Notes under the pieces: generated by a model
The model's input: only the letters and a program-made list of their open reading frames with translations
The model's database searches: none
Told to the model about the DNA's origin: nothing
Made by a program: the position numbers and the translations under genes
Shown: positions 17,115-27,834 of the stretch, piece after piece
How positions within the stretch are numbered: the first letter of the stretch is position 1
Layout: the number at the start of each line of letters is the position of its first letter
DNA from: Catenaria anguillulae PL171
Lineage: Eukaryota; Blastocladiomycota; Blastocladiomycetes; Blastocladiales; Catenariaceae
Direction of reading: 5' to 3'
Assembly (NCBI GenBank): GCA_002102555.1
Contig: MCFL01000007.1
Coordinates: forward strand, 248,001-312,000
Length of the DNA stretch: 64,000 nucleotides

Positions 17115-17606
17115 GTTGCCGAAGCTGACTTTCGAAGAAATGAGTGAGAGTGTGCAATAAGCGACCTGAATGATTTGACGACTTGACTTGACGGGCGAGA
17201 GCTGCAGCGGGAGGCGGGTCCTTTTGAATTTCTCCAATGAGGTGGCGGGTGTGAGGATATCCTTCCACGCATGTTCCCCGCAACGTTCCAATCGCCCACG
17301 TGTTGGACAGTGCCGCATCCAGAACCATTCTTTGCCAAGACGGCACTTTGGCCCGCTGTGGCTTGGGTCCCTTTCACACGCTCGTTTTGGCTTTGCCGCA
17401 CCCAACTTTGGTATTCTTGGGCACACCAGACAACACCAGGCGCAAATTCCTCAATTCTTTGCAAATCAACTGCTATCATATTTATACAATGGCTCGGTGA
17501 GCGTGAGGTGGTGCAGCATGCATACATCCGAGTCCATTGGACTGAACGTATGCGTTCATTCGCACTTCCGGGAGCGTTGACACAACGAAAAACACCTCAA
17601 CGTTCA
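17115..17606. other. intergenic region, 492 nt
   Basis: Promoter side of the CTL gene and 3' side of the PEX24-like gene, both on the minus strand. No feature recognised. Confidence 0.35.
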
Positions 17607-19517
17607 TCATGTAGTTCTGGTCGCGGTGACATCCAAGTTGGCGCGAATAGTCGGTGCCGGCTCATTCTGGTCGTCATCCTCCGCAAACAACCACCGCGCC
17701 GCCTGATCCTCGTCTTCATCATCGACAACCTGACACCTTTCACGTCCGACAACCGCCCGTCGCACATCAAACGCCAGATTTGCCCACCAAAACAGCAATC
17801 GGTACGCCCACGCCTTGACCACCGCACGCGCTACCGCGCATACCTCCATCACCAGCGCATGCAGGAGCTTTCCCACCCTTGTCTTTGGCGGCTCGTATCC
17901 TGCAGCATGCCCAAGTCCCGCCCACCTCAACCTCAAATCCAACCACCACGCGCGCACGGCACCAACCGACGCGTCCGCCCAGCGGCGTACGTGAGGCACA
18001 ATCAACGCCATGTAAAACAAACCGAGATCTGAAAACACGATCATGGCCGCTATCCCGCCCGCCCACACGGCAGGTACAAGCAGCCCAATCCACGCAACGC
18101 CAAACCACCCGGCCAACGCGCTCACGGAAAAGACCAGTGGCACACCTTGGCCAATCAGCTCGTTTTCGGTTTGCTCCTTTTTCGAGTTGAGCACGGGCAT
18201 ATCCTCAGGTGGCGGTTTCGCTACGGTCGATGCCCACCGCGTGATGGAGCTGTCGAATCCCAGAATGGCAAGCAGCTGGCGGACGCGGTCGGCCGATGAC
18301 AGAATGATGGATTGCATTTCCAGCAGATCGTGAACCGCTTGCGTCGCAGGACCCTTTGTTGCGCGTTTTGCCGGCAAGGGAGACGACGACGGCGACAAAG
18401 AGTTGTCTGGCAGAGAGGTCGGCGTGCTCGCTGAAGGGTTGGGACGGGATGGTGGCTGTGTGGGAGGCGACCATGTTGGGTCAAAAGATGGGTCGAGGGT
18501 TGACGAGGTTGAAGTAAAGGAGCCAACGGATTGGTGAGATGGGATGCGGAGATGGGATGAGTTTACAGAACTTGTTCGTGGGTGTGGCGGAACATATTGG
18601 GTATCGGACGAAAAAGCATTGGTCGAGGATGCTATGGGGATGATGGGTTCGGAAGGGCGAGGGGGAAGCGGAGGAGCAGGAGAATTGAGTTGCGATTGTC
18701 GAACTGCGGGTTCGGTTACTTGATCAATGCATAGTTCTTGTGAAGATGAAAGTGAGACACTTCTGCTTCTAGGCGGAAGCGCTGGCGGGGGAGCAAGCGG
18801 TTGGTGTGGAGGCGGGATAATCAAACCATCGTCATCCTCCTCCGACTCAGTCTCCTCCTCTGAGGACGATGTGGACTCGCCTGTCCCAATCCGATTCATT
18901 CCATGTCGACGCAAAGTCCCCGATCCAGGCGTCCTTGGCGTCCGCAAATCCGTCGGTGCGGTAGGGACCAGTGCAATAGCCCACAGTGGAAGCGACGCGA
19001 GCAAAAATATTGGTTGAAAGCAAACAAGTGTCCAAACGGCCATGGCAAGTACGGCTACGTGCGGTGGATGCGGCGAAAAGTACGGCGTCTCTCGGCCATC
19101 TCCGCTCCGTTCCGCCTCTTTGATTAGGCGCTCAATGTGCGGCCGGCGCCAGGACAAGATGGCCGCCGTGGTGCGCACAATCGAGGAAAGCACGCGAGTA
19201 ATGCCCTGCAGGCCAATGAGATTGTCTGAGAGTTTGGCTGGCAGCAGCGAGGCAACATGGTCAAGGACGCTTGGGCCCGTATCTGGATCATCTTTGAAGA
19301 TGTTGGCGACAGGCGACGGGACCCTGTTGAGCAGCTTTTGGGTCGAGGGCTTGTTGAGAGTGTCTTGAGCGAGGTCGGCGAGCTTGCCAATAAGAGCGGT
19401 TGCGGCCTGGGCAGCGACCTTGGAGGGTCTCGGCGCGACAAGGGTCGAGCCGGCTGCAGTCGCGGACGAGGAGGTGCTGCTGAAGCTGTGGCGGTGGAAA
19501 CTGGATCGGGACGTCAT
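17607..19517 (-). CDS. PEX24-like membrane protein (tentative)
   Basis: A single open frame of 636 residues from ATG 19517 (MTSRSSFHRHSF) to a stop at 17607. The frame is open further upstream, so the start is a choice. An N-terminal region (LADLAQDTLNK, ITRVLSSIVRTTAAILSWRRPHIE) leads into a long hydrophobic hairpin (HVAVLAMAVWTLVCFQPIFL). About 250 residues of Ser/Pro/Thr-rich and acidic linker follow, then a helix (VHDLLEMQSIILSSADRVRQLL) and a second hydrophobic block (VFSVSALAGWFGVAWIGLLVP; FSDLGLFYMALIV). The C-terminus is acidic. The LxxWTxxCxxP hairpin and later aromatic membrane block resemble fungal Pex23/Pex24-family ER-peroxisome proteins, but I do not see a full dysferlin domain. 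The family call is therefore tentative; the membrane-protein call is firm. Confidence 0.7.
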   Translation of the reverse strand: MTSRSSFHRHSFSSTSSSATAAGSTLVAPRPSKVAAQAATALIGKLADLAQDTLNKPSTQKLLNRVPSPVANIFKDDPDTGPSVLDHVASLLPAKLSDNLIGLQGITRVLSSIVRTTAAILSWRRPHIERLIKEAERSGDGRETPYFSPHPPHVAVLAMAVWTLVCFQPIFLLASLPLWAIALVPTAPTDLRTPRTPGSGTLRRHGMNRIGTGESTSSSEEETESEEDDDGLIIPPPHQPLAPPPALPPRSRSVSLSSSQELCIDQVTEPAVRQSQLNSPAPPLPPRPSEPIIPIASSTNAFSSDTQYVPPHPRTSSVNSSHLRIPSHQSVGSFTSTSSTLDPSFDPTWSPPTQPPSRPNPSASTPTSLPDNSLSPSSSPLPAKRATKGPATQAVHDLLEMQSIILSSADRVRQLLAILGFDSSITRWASTVAKPPPEDMPVLNSKKEQTENELIGQGVPLVFSVSALAGWFGVAWIGLLVPAVWAGGIAAMIVFSDLGLFYMALIVPHVRRWADASVGAVRAWWLDLRLRWAGLGHAAGYEPPKTRVGKLLHALVMEVCAVARAVVKAWAYRLLFWWANLAFDVRRAVVGRERCQVVDDEDEDQAARWLFAEDDDQNEPAPTIRANLDVTATRTT

Positions 19518-19766
19518 TTCATTGAGTGATTGTATCGTACAGTGATTTATTTCATTGCCATTGGCAGTTGAATGACTTGGGTTCGAGTGTGAGTGTGGGC
19601 GGCAGGGTCGTTCAGTCTCGAGCGCCCCGCGCAACATGAATGGAGCGGACGCATGAGCGGCTTGAGCTGGCAACGCCAACAAGGCAGGCATGCCAACATG
19701 GAAATGCATGTGTATTTGTTCCGGCGAAAACTGCGTTTCCCATTCCATTCACCTCTATTCCAATCC

Positions 19767-21672
19767 TCAAACTGCAGCGACAGCCGGCTGCTGCTGATGC
19801 TGCTGCGATGCCGCTCCACCTCGCGAACCGCCAATGACTCCCTCCTTTGATCCCAAACTCCGCCGACCTGCACCCGCAGGCCTCGGTGACCCAGCATTGT
19901 ACCTGCCCCCGTTGATGGTGCCCTTCTTTGCCTCATCCAGCACACGGCAATACAGCGACAACTCGCGCTCCTTGGCCACGGCCGACGCGTCCAACGCCGC
20001 CTGCAATACCTTGACCTCATCACGCAGCACATCAATCTTGGAGCGCAACCGGTTGTTCTCCGCCATGAGGGCCTCGCGCTCCGATGGGGGCATAGTTGCA
20101 AGCGGACTACCGCTCGCGGCAATGTCTTTGCCGGGCGAGGGCGGCTGCCATTGGCTGCGAACACGGCGCTCATGCTGAAGCGCAATTTCAAGATGGGCAA
20201 TGCGCTCCGTCTTTGCTTGCAGTTGGGACGCATGCTCACGGCGAAGCTCACGCAGTCGCTCGAGCTCGAGGCGGGCAGACGGTTCCAGATCACCACCCGC
20301 CATTCCCGAGCCGCCGGTGGATTGTGAGTTTGGACGGCCAGAAGTGGATAAGAACACGGGCCGCGCGTGCGGAAGGGAGATGGAGCCTGCAGGTTGGCCG
20401 CCGCCACTGGTATTTGCTGCGGACACAGAGTCAAGCACCATCTTCTTCAAGTGCGCCACCTCGGCATGCAGCGCCCGAATGAGCTTGTCATCGTTGCTCC
20501 CCTTTTCAATCACGGCAATCAACTTGGCTTTCAAGTCCTTGTTTGCTTGCGCCAGAGTCTTGCTCCTTGCCTGCAGCGCATCCACTGTAATCTGCTTGGA
20601 AACCGCATCCTCTCGCAATTTGACCAGCTCGGCTTCCCGCTCGTCATCCGCCATCTTCTTGTGCGCTTCTTGGCGCGTCGCTGGAACGAGAGGATGCGTC
20701 TCTTTTGCACTTGCGGACCCTGGTGGAGCCGTCGCGGCCTGTTTCTCAGCCGCAATCTCATCCAGCTTGCGCTGCAACTCCTGGTTCTTGCTCCTCAGAA
20801 TCGCAATCTGCTGTGCACGCCCCTTCCATCCAGACGACTCCTTGATTGCCTTTGCGACGTTTGTGCTTGGATCCCCGCCCAGCTCGGCCGACAACGCTCG
20901 CGTCAGCCGCGACACGTCCCCCCGCAGGGCAATAGACGTGGCCTTTTCCTCGTCGAGTTTGCGCGTGACGACCGAGAGCTTGTCCTTGAGCACCTTGATT
21001 TCAGCGTCTTGTTGCTGGCATGATGCCGGGTCGGGTGGCGGTTGCGCGGCCAGAGCCGCTTCGAGCTCAGCGATGCGAGAGTTTTGGCGGGACACGGCCG
21101 ACTTTTCCTTTTCTAGAGCAACTGTGAGCCGCCGGGCTTTCTTTGCGAGGTCAAGGAGAGCAGTACGGTGAATATCGTCGAGCTGAGACGCGGCAGAATC
21201 GGCTTGGGAGGCAGACGCATTGCTGTCTGTAGGGTCAAGAGCTGTCAAGACGCTATTGATCCTTCATGAAATGGGCGACGTCACATCATGTACCCTGTAG
21301 CTGGTGCTTTAGGCTATCTATCTCGGCATTCTTGAGCTCCAGTTCCTGAAGCAAAATCCTTGCGTACTCCTACAGATGTATGTGCACCGAAACGCAACAC
21401 GTCAGACAGCATTGGACACTCAGACAGCGTGGTGTATAAGTACAAACCTCAAGCTGTGCCTGCTGAATGCTCGTGGGATCGTCGTTGACATCTTCATTGG
21501 ACTTTTCACGACCAGAGTGTTCCATTCCGGTATCTCTCCCATCGTCAAAATGCACTGCCTGAGATCCAATCGTCGCGACACTACCTGGCTTGTTATCACG
21601 AGCGTGGTGGATCGCCTTGGCGTGGCCAAACATGCTTGACCCGCCGGTTGGCTTATGGTGAGGTGGAGTCAT
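19767..21672 (-). CDS. CCDC13-like coiled-coil protein
   Basis: Three exons on the minus strand, 21672-21448, 21369-21294 and 21241-19767, total 1776 nt (591 residues), with introns of 78 and 52 nt. The joins restore a continuous heptad pattern (QLEEYARILLQELELKNAEIDSL). The rest is long coiled coil broken by Pro/Gly linkers, with LKAKLIAVIEKGSNDDKLIRAL near the middle. That motif closely recalls the LLEKGxHDDELIDAL stretch of animal CCDC13, a centriolar-satellite protein needed for cilium formation. The C-terminus is Gly/Gln-rich. Together with RSPH3 at 47 kb it points to a flagellated cell. The start at 21672 is uncertain, because the frame stays open upstream. Confidence 0.65.
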
Positions 21673-21935
21673 GGTATTGGATAGCCAAGTGCATGGAGTT
21701 GTTATGCCTGGATAGTTTTTTTCGGTTCCCGTATTCATGCTGCAATGCTCGGTAACGTTGCGTGTTGCTGCGAACATTTCTTCGCCTCACTCACGCATGC
21801 CGTTGTTCAATGTTGGACATGAAGATCCAACACCAACAAATGTTGAGAAACTTGAAAGTATACGAATGAATGAAGAAGGTCAGGTAATGTAAAACTACGC
21901 AAGGAAATGGCTTTCGAGACATCAACCAATACTCC

Positions 21936-22457
21936 TCAAACGGCCACCTGCGCTGCAGCCTGCTTGGACTGCACCTCCTTGACCATTACACCAATATACC
22001 GATACAGCATCGCCATAAAGTAACCATAGGCCACCATGATGGCCACAATAACACCGACAAACACATTGAACGCAGTCTTGAGCTGTGCCTCGTCAAATTC
22101 CTCATTCGGATCCACCAACGATGCAACGCCCGCGACTCCACCCACAAGAATTAGTACACATCCAAGCAGTGCCAGGATGTACACGGCGATGTAAATGTAC
22201 ACGCACACCTTGTAGCCCGTGACCTTGCGCTTGTGGGCAAACAGCATGGTGATGGCGGACAGAGCAATCATCGCCAGGGCATACAAGGCTTCGCCGGCTG
22301 CAGCCGCACCAGTCGTGACAATGCTCGCGGCATGCATGAGCATGAGCAGGCCCAAAATAACAAACACACCGATGCGCAGGTCCATGCATGCACAGCACTT
22401 GGGTTGGTGCTCGACTTGGCCGGGCGTCGGCAAGGGGGCAGAGGTGTCCTTGGTCAT
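21936..22457 (-). CDS. four-TM membrane protein, paralog 1 (LAPTM-like layout)
   Basis: A single exon of 173 residues from ATG 22457. A short cytosolic N-terminus ends in a Cys cluster (KCCACMDLRIGVFV), followed by four hydrophobic spans and a charged tail (MVKEVQSKQAAAQ). The Cys-Cys-x-Cys..LRxGV entry to the first span recalls LAPTM-type lysosomal tetraspans, but identity is too low for a firm call. The gene at 23205-23717 shares the same Cys cluster, LRIGVFV, the YKVCVY motif before span 3, and YFM..L.RY.. before the tail. The two are neighbours on the same strand and are tandem paralogs. Confidence 0.72.
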   Translation of the reverse strand: MTKDTSAPLPTPGQVEHQPKCCACMDLRIGVFVILGLLMLMHAASIVTTGAAAAGEALYALAMIALSAITMLFAHKRKVTGYKVCVYIYIAVYILALLGCVLILVGGVAGVASLVDPNEEFDEAQLKTAFNVFVGVIVAIMVAYGYFMAMLYRYIGVMVKEVQSKQAAAQVAV

Positions 22458-23204
22458 GATGGGATGAGTGGTGTCCTAGGATCGGAGTGGAACGGTGTGT
22501 GAAGCGAAACATGATCAGTAACCAGGGCAATTCGTGCATGTAGAACAGACAGATCACATACAGATGCAGCACAACCGAGCTGATGGATGCGGTTGTCAGG
22601 CTTGGGTTCAGGGGTTCGGTGGTTGCAGCAGGGGACCTTCAACCCATTTGTATAGGTGCGATGCTGGCTGGCGGCCGGCCGCGCTGTGTGTGCAATGCGT
22701 AGGCGTTGACTCAGTGCTTCTGGAAGCGATATCGCTCAAGCCAGGGACTTTGTCCCGATCGATATCGGTTTCTTGTTGTGTTTATGGATTTCAAACGTAA
22801 CGGGTAGACATGGGCCACGCGCATGTCTCAAGGAACAACGGTGTCGACTCACCGACACACCGTTGTCCATTCATGGCAGCGAGCACTATATGACACAGAC
22901 GACCGCCATTTGCTCATTGATTTCTTCCCAAGTACTCACGAGACTCAATCATAAACGAGAGAAACACCTAATAATATCGATTTGTCGCCGCAATAATCCT
23001 CGTAGCCGAACGCTTGATGCTAACCCTGACGTCGTGGACTTATGGCCCCAGCCATCGTTCCACATGATTAGCAAGGCACTCATTTGACCAGGTTCAACGG
23101 AGTGAGGGTCAAAATCAACCACTCATTTACATTGCATTAATGACGATGCCCATATATCTAGTCATGGCGAAGCAAAAAAACAAAACTGTACAGAAACACA
23201 CATA
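22458..23204. other. intergenic region between four-TM paralogs, 747 nt
   Basis: Holds the promoter of paralog 1 and the 3' UTR of paralog 2. Apart from the imperfect inverted repeat at 22834-22867, nothing is recognised. Confidence 0.4.
22834..22867. repeat. imperfect inverted repeat
   Basis: ACAACGGTGTCG on the left is followed about 6 nt later by CGACACACCGTTGT, its reverse complement with two extra bases. It could form a 12-bp stem and lies about 380 bp upstream of the four-TM gene at 21936-22457. Role unknown. Confidence 0.5.
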
Positions 23205-23717
23205 TCACGCAGCCACTTGCTTTTGCTTGCGCTGAGCAATCTCGTCCTGCATGACCCGGGTGTAGCGCCACAACACCGACATGAAGTAGGCCTGAATCGC
23301 CAAAACCACAATCGCAATTGCGGCAGGGGGCACAAGAGTAAGCACCCTCTTGACGACGGTTTCGTCTACATTGTTGAAACTGGGCTTGGCCTCGCCTGAC
23401 GGCAAGACGAGCGATCCGCTGACAAAGAATAGAATGACGACGGCCACGATGAGCAAGTACAGGACACCGTGGACGTAGACACACACCTTGTACGCAGTGC
23501 CCATCCGTTTTACGGCAAAGTACAGCGTCAGTGCTGCAAAGACAATGTTGACCAAGACACCAACCGTCTTGTTTGACGACGAGCTGCCGACTTGCAATAC
23601 AGACGACATGGCCACTACAGAGGTGGCACTCAGCACGATGGAGAGGGCGAGGTAGACGAACACTCCGATGCGGAGGTTGATGAAGAAACAGCACCTCGCG
23701 TCGGAAGGGGCAGTCAT
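23205..23717 (-). CDS. four-TM membrane protein, paralog 2 (LAPTM-like layout)
   Basis: A single exon of 170 residues from ATG 23717 (MTAPSDARCCFFINLRIGVFV). An in-frame ATG at 23780 would add 21 residues; I prefer 23717 because it matches the start of the neighbouring paralog. Four hydrophobic spans are visible, with YKVCVYVHGVLYLL at span 3, one NKT sequon in the first loop, and a basic tail ending AQRKQKQVAA. Location is probably an internal or plasma membrane; substrate or partner is unknown. Confidence 0.72.
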   Translation of the reverse strand: MTAPSDARCCFFINLRIGVFVYLALSIVLSATSVVAMSSVLQVGSSSSNKTVGVLVNIVFAALTLYFAVKRMGTAYKVCVYVHGVLYLLIVAVVILFFVSGSLVLPSGEAKPSFNNVDETVVKRVLTLVPPAAIAIVVLAIQAYFMSVLWRYTRVMQDEIAQRKQKQVAA

Positions 23718-24633
23718 GGCGTCTTTGACAGTGTGAATATGGCTAAAACTAGTTGGATGGGGAAAGGCAAGGTCAATCATCGTGAGCGAACGCTGGTTGC
23801 AAGGAAATGTGAGCGGTCAACATCGTTCGTACATTCAATCGATTGGATCAAGGGCGGCTCAAGGGTGGGAATTGCAAGCTTCCCAATGGAGAAGGCGCAG
23901 ATTGTAATTGAACCAAGGCAGGCTTCCCAATGGAGGGCTGACTCGCTTTTAAATCTCGGTCCACGAAATCTATGGCCACGCAGACCAGGCACTCTCACCC
24001 AGCAGCGGGAATGTTTCCTCGTGTGCTTAACCGACATTTCTGTTTTTGGCTCTGCGGGAAGCTTGCAGGCTGTAGTCAGGAGGTTGTTGTCGCCTGCATA
24101 TGTATGTTGGCGTCGGGCACATCCAAAGTATGTCCGTCTGTAGAAGACCCTGACTCGGAGTGGTTTTTGTTCCTGTACCTGCACGTGAGTTGGACTATCA
24201 TATTTTTAATCCTTCAAAGAATGCAGGCTGTGGCCTTTTCTTGTTGTTACCAAACCCGTACATGCGTTTATGCGAATGTTCAAATGTGGTGTGGTTGGCT
24301 GATGCAGGCTCAGGTGATCATCATGTCTCACGCCCGGCCCACAACTCAAGCAACAAGCAATGAGGCAACCTGGGCCAACGGTATTCATGGTCCCGTGCGC
24401 ATGGTGACTCTTGTTGTGAAATCTGAGACTATAGCCACTTAAGGCTGTGTGAGACAGGCAAAGGCCAAGCACCAATCGTGTCGCTTTTCATAAGGTACAT
24501 TATGGTACTTATCGGCAAAATGTGAAGCGCATCCCTCGGCCCTTGACCGCCTGGCAAAGTGGGAAGAACACAGTCCGTGTCCCCAGGCCCTTTACAAAAA
24601 GTATAGGAACAGTGCACATGCAAGCATGAAGAT
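23718..24633. other. intergenic region, 916 nt
   Basis: The longest gap in this part of the window. It holds a 14-bp direct repeat (GCTTCCCAATGGAG at 23879-23892 and 23923-23936) upstream of the four-TM gene. A plus-strand ATG frame of 156 codons (23972-24442) has no family features and was not called. Confidence 0.35.
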
Positions 24634-27568
24634 TCATTGCCATGTGTTCGCATTTCTTTTTGCTGCCATCGCTTCCCACTCCTTCACAGCCGCTTCTGCG
24701 ACAAGTGCACGCGTCAAGAGCTCGGAGCGCTCCTGTTCCAATTGTGAATGGGTCGAGGCAATGTACTTTGCAATCATTTCCTGCGCTAGTTTGCGAGTGG
24801 CGTCCACATCGCTTGGTGCAGATGGGATGCTTCTGTCGGGAACTCGGCCACCCTTGACAGGCCGCGCCGTAGCTGGAGGCTCCTGTTTCCGGTCAACCGA
24901 CATGAGCTTTTCGAACTGCTGATGAGAGGCCAGCAGTTTTGCAAGTTCATCCGAGCCTGACATGTGCTTGCCATCCTACATCAGCGTGACAGCCAACGCT
25001 CGTGAGGCAGGAGTCACATCAGGTTGGAATCAAACCGCCCAGCATACCTGCAGAATGACAGCCAAATGCAACAGCTGAACTACCAAATCATGTGCGGCCA
25101 CGAGCCGCGACTGCGCGTCACCCAAACATGAGTGAGCGTGCTGCTCGCTCTCCATTAGCGACATGATAACATCGTTGAGCATCGAGTCCACAATAGTCTT
25201 GATCGTTGAGAACATTTCGTTTGCGAGATTGAGCGAGCATGTCTTGTCCACATCTGTACTTGGCAACGTCAGCAACGTTTACGCCGAAGGTGATGAGGAC
25301 AGCAATGGATATACTTACATTGCTGAAGCCGATTCCGGTACGCCGCACCCATTTCCCTGTATCGCGCGCGGGCGGCGTCCAGCTCACACTGCACGGACTT
25401 GAGCTGACCCACCAGTTCCGTTTCAACACGCTCGGCGACAGAGAGAAAGGTTTCACTGGCGAGACTCGCATGCGGAGATCCTGCCCGAATCGGTCGGGTC
25501 CTGTCATGCATGTCATTTTGTGAAGACCTTGTCATGTCAAGTACAAGTGAGCAAAGACGTACTGCAATTCACGAATCCGAGCAACAAGGCGCTCGTTTTC
25601 CTTGGCCAGTGCACGGTGGTCCGTTTCAACTTCTTTGAGCCTGAAATGAGGACATATGATCCCACGTCAGCCTGTGCATGCACATGACCCTAAATGCCAA
25701 ATGGCATGAACCCCACCTCATGCGCAATACTCTTACCTGCTCCCACGCCTCTCGTCGTTCCTTCTCCACACTCGCCTGTCGCTGAACCACCCGAAGTAGC
25801 TCCATGCTCAACTCTTCGGCTTGCTCCGCCTCACCACCCAAATCCTTTCGCGCACCGGAAACTTGAGCCTCGAGCACAGCCAGCCGCAGCTGCATACTAT
25901 CCAACTCGGCTGTCAGTATCGTGCACTTTTCTGTTGATTGCCCGAGCGCGCGCGTCACGTTGTCTCGTTCTGTTTCTGCCGACACTAACCGTGCGCGAAC
26001 TGATTCGAGCTCCTTGGTCGCATTCGCAAGCCGATCCGTCAATCGAGCGACCTCGGCAGCCGCAGCCATCTGCGTCGCCGATGTCACCGACAAATGCGCC
26101 TCGGAATCGTCACGCAAAGCAGTGGCGACTTTGAGCTGGTCCCGCAAATCGGCGAGCTGCGCCGACAAGTTTGAGATGGTATCGTGGAGGCGATCGTTGT
26201 CGCGGGTCATGGTGACGAGTCGCTGCCTCAGGTCGTCCTTGCCACCGTCCAGCGCGAGGCGTTTGAGGGAAAGCTCGGCTTGCGCTTTGATTTGGAGTTC
26301 GCGGCCGCGACGGACGCGCCTCGCGCATAGCGTGTCTTGTGTACCAGGAACCGGGTAGGTGCGGATTGTCGCTGTCAGATTGGAGAGATAGGCGAAAAGC
26401 CCGGCTACTGCTGAGCTGTCGGAGCCAGTGTTGACGAGGACAATGAAGGAAAGATCCGCGTTGTATTCAAACAACGGGTGTAAAAGGTATGTGACGAGAG
26501 ATTGTTCAACGTTGAATGGTTCTGGAGAATCCTCGTCTTGCTGGTCGTTGTTCGTCGCCGAGACCATGTGAGAGGCGCAAGTCAGCGAAAAACAGCCTGT
26601 GCAATGGCAAACCCCTTGCAATTTCGTACATTTTCGTCTCCGGGACTTTCGAACGGGCCCTTTCCTAGCATCGCCAATCCAGCATCGACAGCCACCATTT
26701 GCTTTCCAACCGCCTCACTATCTCGATTCACTTGAGAATGTACCGCTTGATCCGTAGTCAGCCGGTCAATGGCAAACAGCTCAACAACATGCAATGTCGA
26801 TACGAGGGCTGCTGTTCCTTCGCCGACTGATGGAATGTGCTGCTCCAAGTCGAGTTGATAGACCACCGTCGTCTTCTCGGTCCTGCCCTTCACATTGGTC
26901 TTTGCCAACTTCGCCTTGCCAATGGCATCCATTGCGTCGCCATGACTCGCGACCGATCGACGAGTGAGAGTTGGCAGTGACGCGAGTGCATTTGCATCCC
27001 ATTGTATTCCGGACGTGTCGATTTCTTTATCCCTCTTGGACGAAAGCAGGTCCCGGACAAGTTCCGAATAATGCTCATGTACGCAAATTGATGCCGAGAA
27101 CGTCATGTTCGATTGCGACTCCGTGCTTGTAACCGCAGTGGGTACGTTGGTTGCACCGGCTGCAGCAACCGCGGGAAGCGCTTGGGGTGATGCTGCCTTG
27201 ACCTTGAGGGCCTCAAACAAGCTCTTCATGAGCCCATCCAAGTACCCACCTCCAGCATTCTTGGGCAGCGATCCCTCAAGAAATGTCGATGTCCCTGATC
27301 CGGCCAACCCGACCACCAAGACGGTTTGATTGAAGCCATCGAGCAATCGGCTGATCACATGTGGAGTGTGAGCAGTGGCCACTGACGAAGCAGGCAAGGT
27401 TTCTGGGACGACGGAGGTCACGTTGGTGCAAACCCCAAGGGTACGCTTCCCTGAGACGATAGAACATTGCAATGAGGCAGCATCAGACGTGAGCGTGAAT
27501 GCTTGCCGCGGGAGGAGGCCGTCCGGGGCAATAGGGCGGAGCACGAGCTTGGGCACAGACGGTGGCAT
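24634..27568 (-). CDS. degenerate kinesin-motor coiled-coil protein (CCDC78-like)
   Basis: Six exons on the minus strand, 27568-26630, 26540-25717, 25640-25563, 25500-25319, 25253-25048 and 24975-24634, total 2571 nt (856 residues) in consistent phase. The first 430 residues follow the order of a kinesin motor but with key residues lost: the P-loop reads GLAGSGTSTF where GxxxxGKT/S is expected (no Lys). The late part, FNVEQSLVTYLLHPLFEYN..FIVLVNTG..AYLSNLTATIRTYP, parallels the kinesin L12/alpha-5 to neck region. Continuous coiled coil follows to the C-terminus. A motor-dead kinesin head plus coiled coil is the layout I associate with CCDC78-type centriole proteins, so that is the best guess. 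ATP-driven movement is unlikely. The fourth-exon acceptor could instead lie about 27 nt upstream. Transcribed divergently from CysRS, with 266 nt between the start codons. Confidence 0.72.
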
Positions 27569-27834
27569 GTTACGTTTTGCATTGGGCACATGTGCAGCGG
27601 AGTCATGGACCTGGTTTGAGGTTGTGGGAATGGCTCAAGCGCGGATGAGATGCCTTGGCCATGCGCCAGACGATCGCGTCATGTATCCATGTGATCACGT
27701 GCGTGCACGTCGCTGTTCGCAGATCGCAATGGAGTCTGTTTGCACGGCGCAGTCCGCCATCAATTGAATTGCGACTCTCCATTCCGTCGAATCATCGCCG
27801 CCAATGTATAGCCAAAGCCCAAATTAATACCTAC

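Noticed and set aside
23940-24010. Possible tRNA on the minus strand (GTGGCC box-like and TTTAAAAGC stretch)
   Set aside because: No acceptor or T-arm pairing and no proper B box.
23972-24442. 156-codon plus-strand frame in the 0.9-kb gap
   Set aside because: Rich in Cys, Trp and Met with no domain, and not matched by any splice or family evidence.
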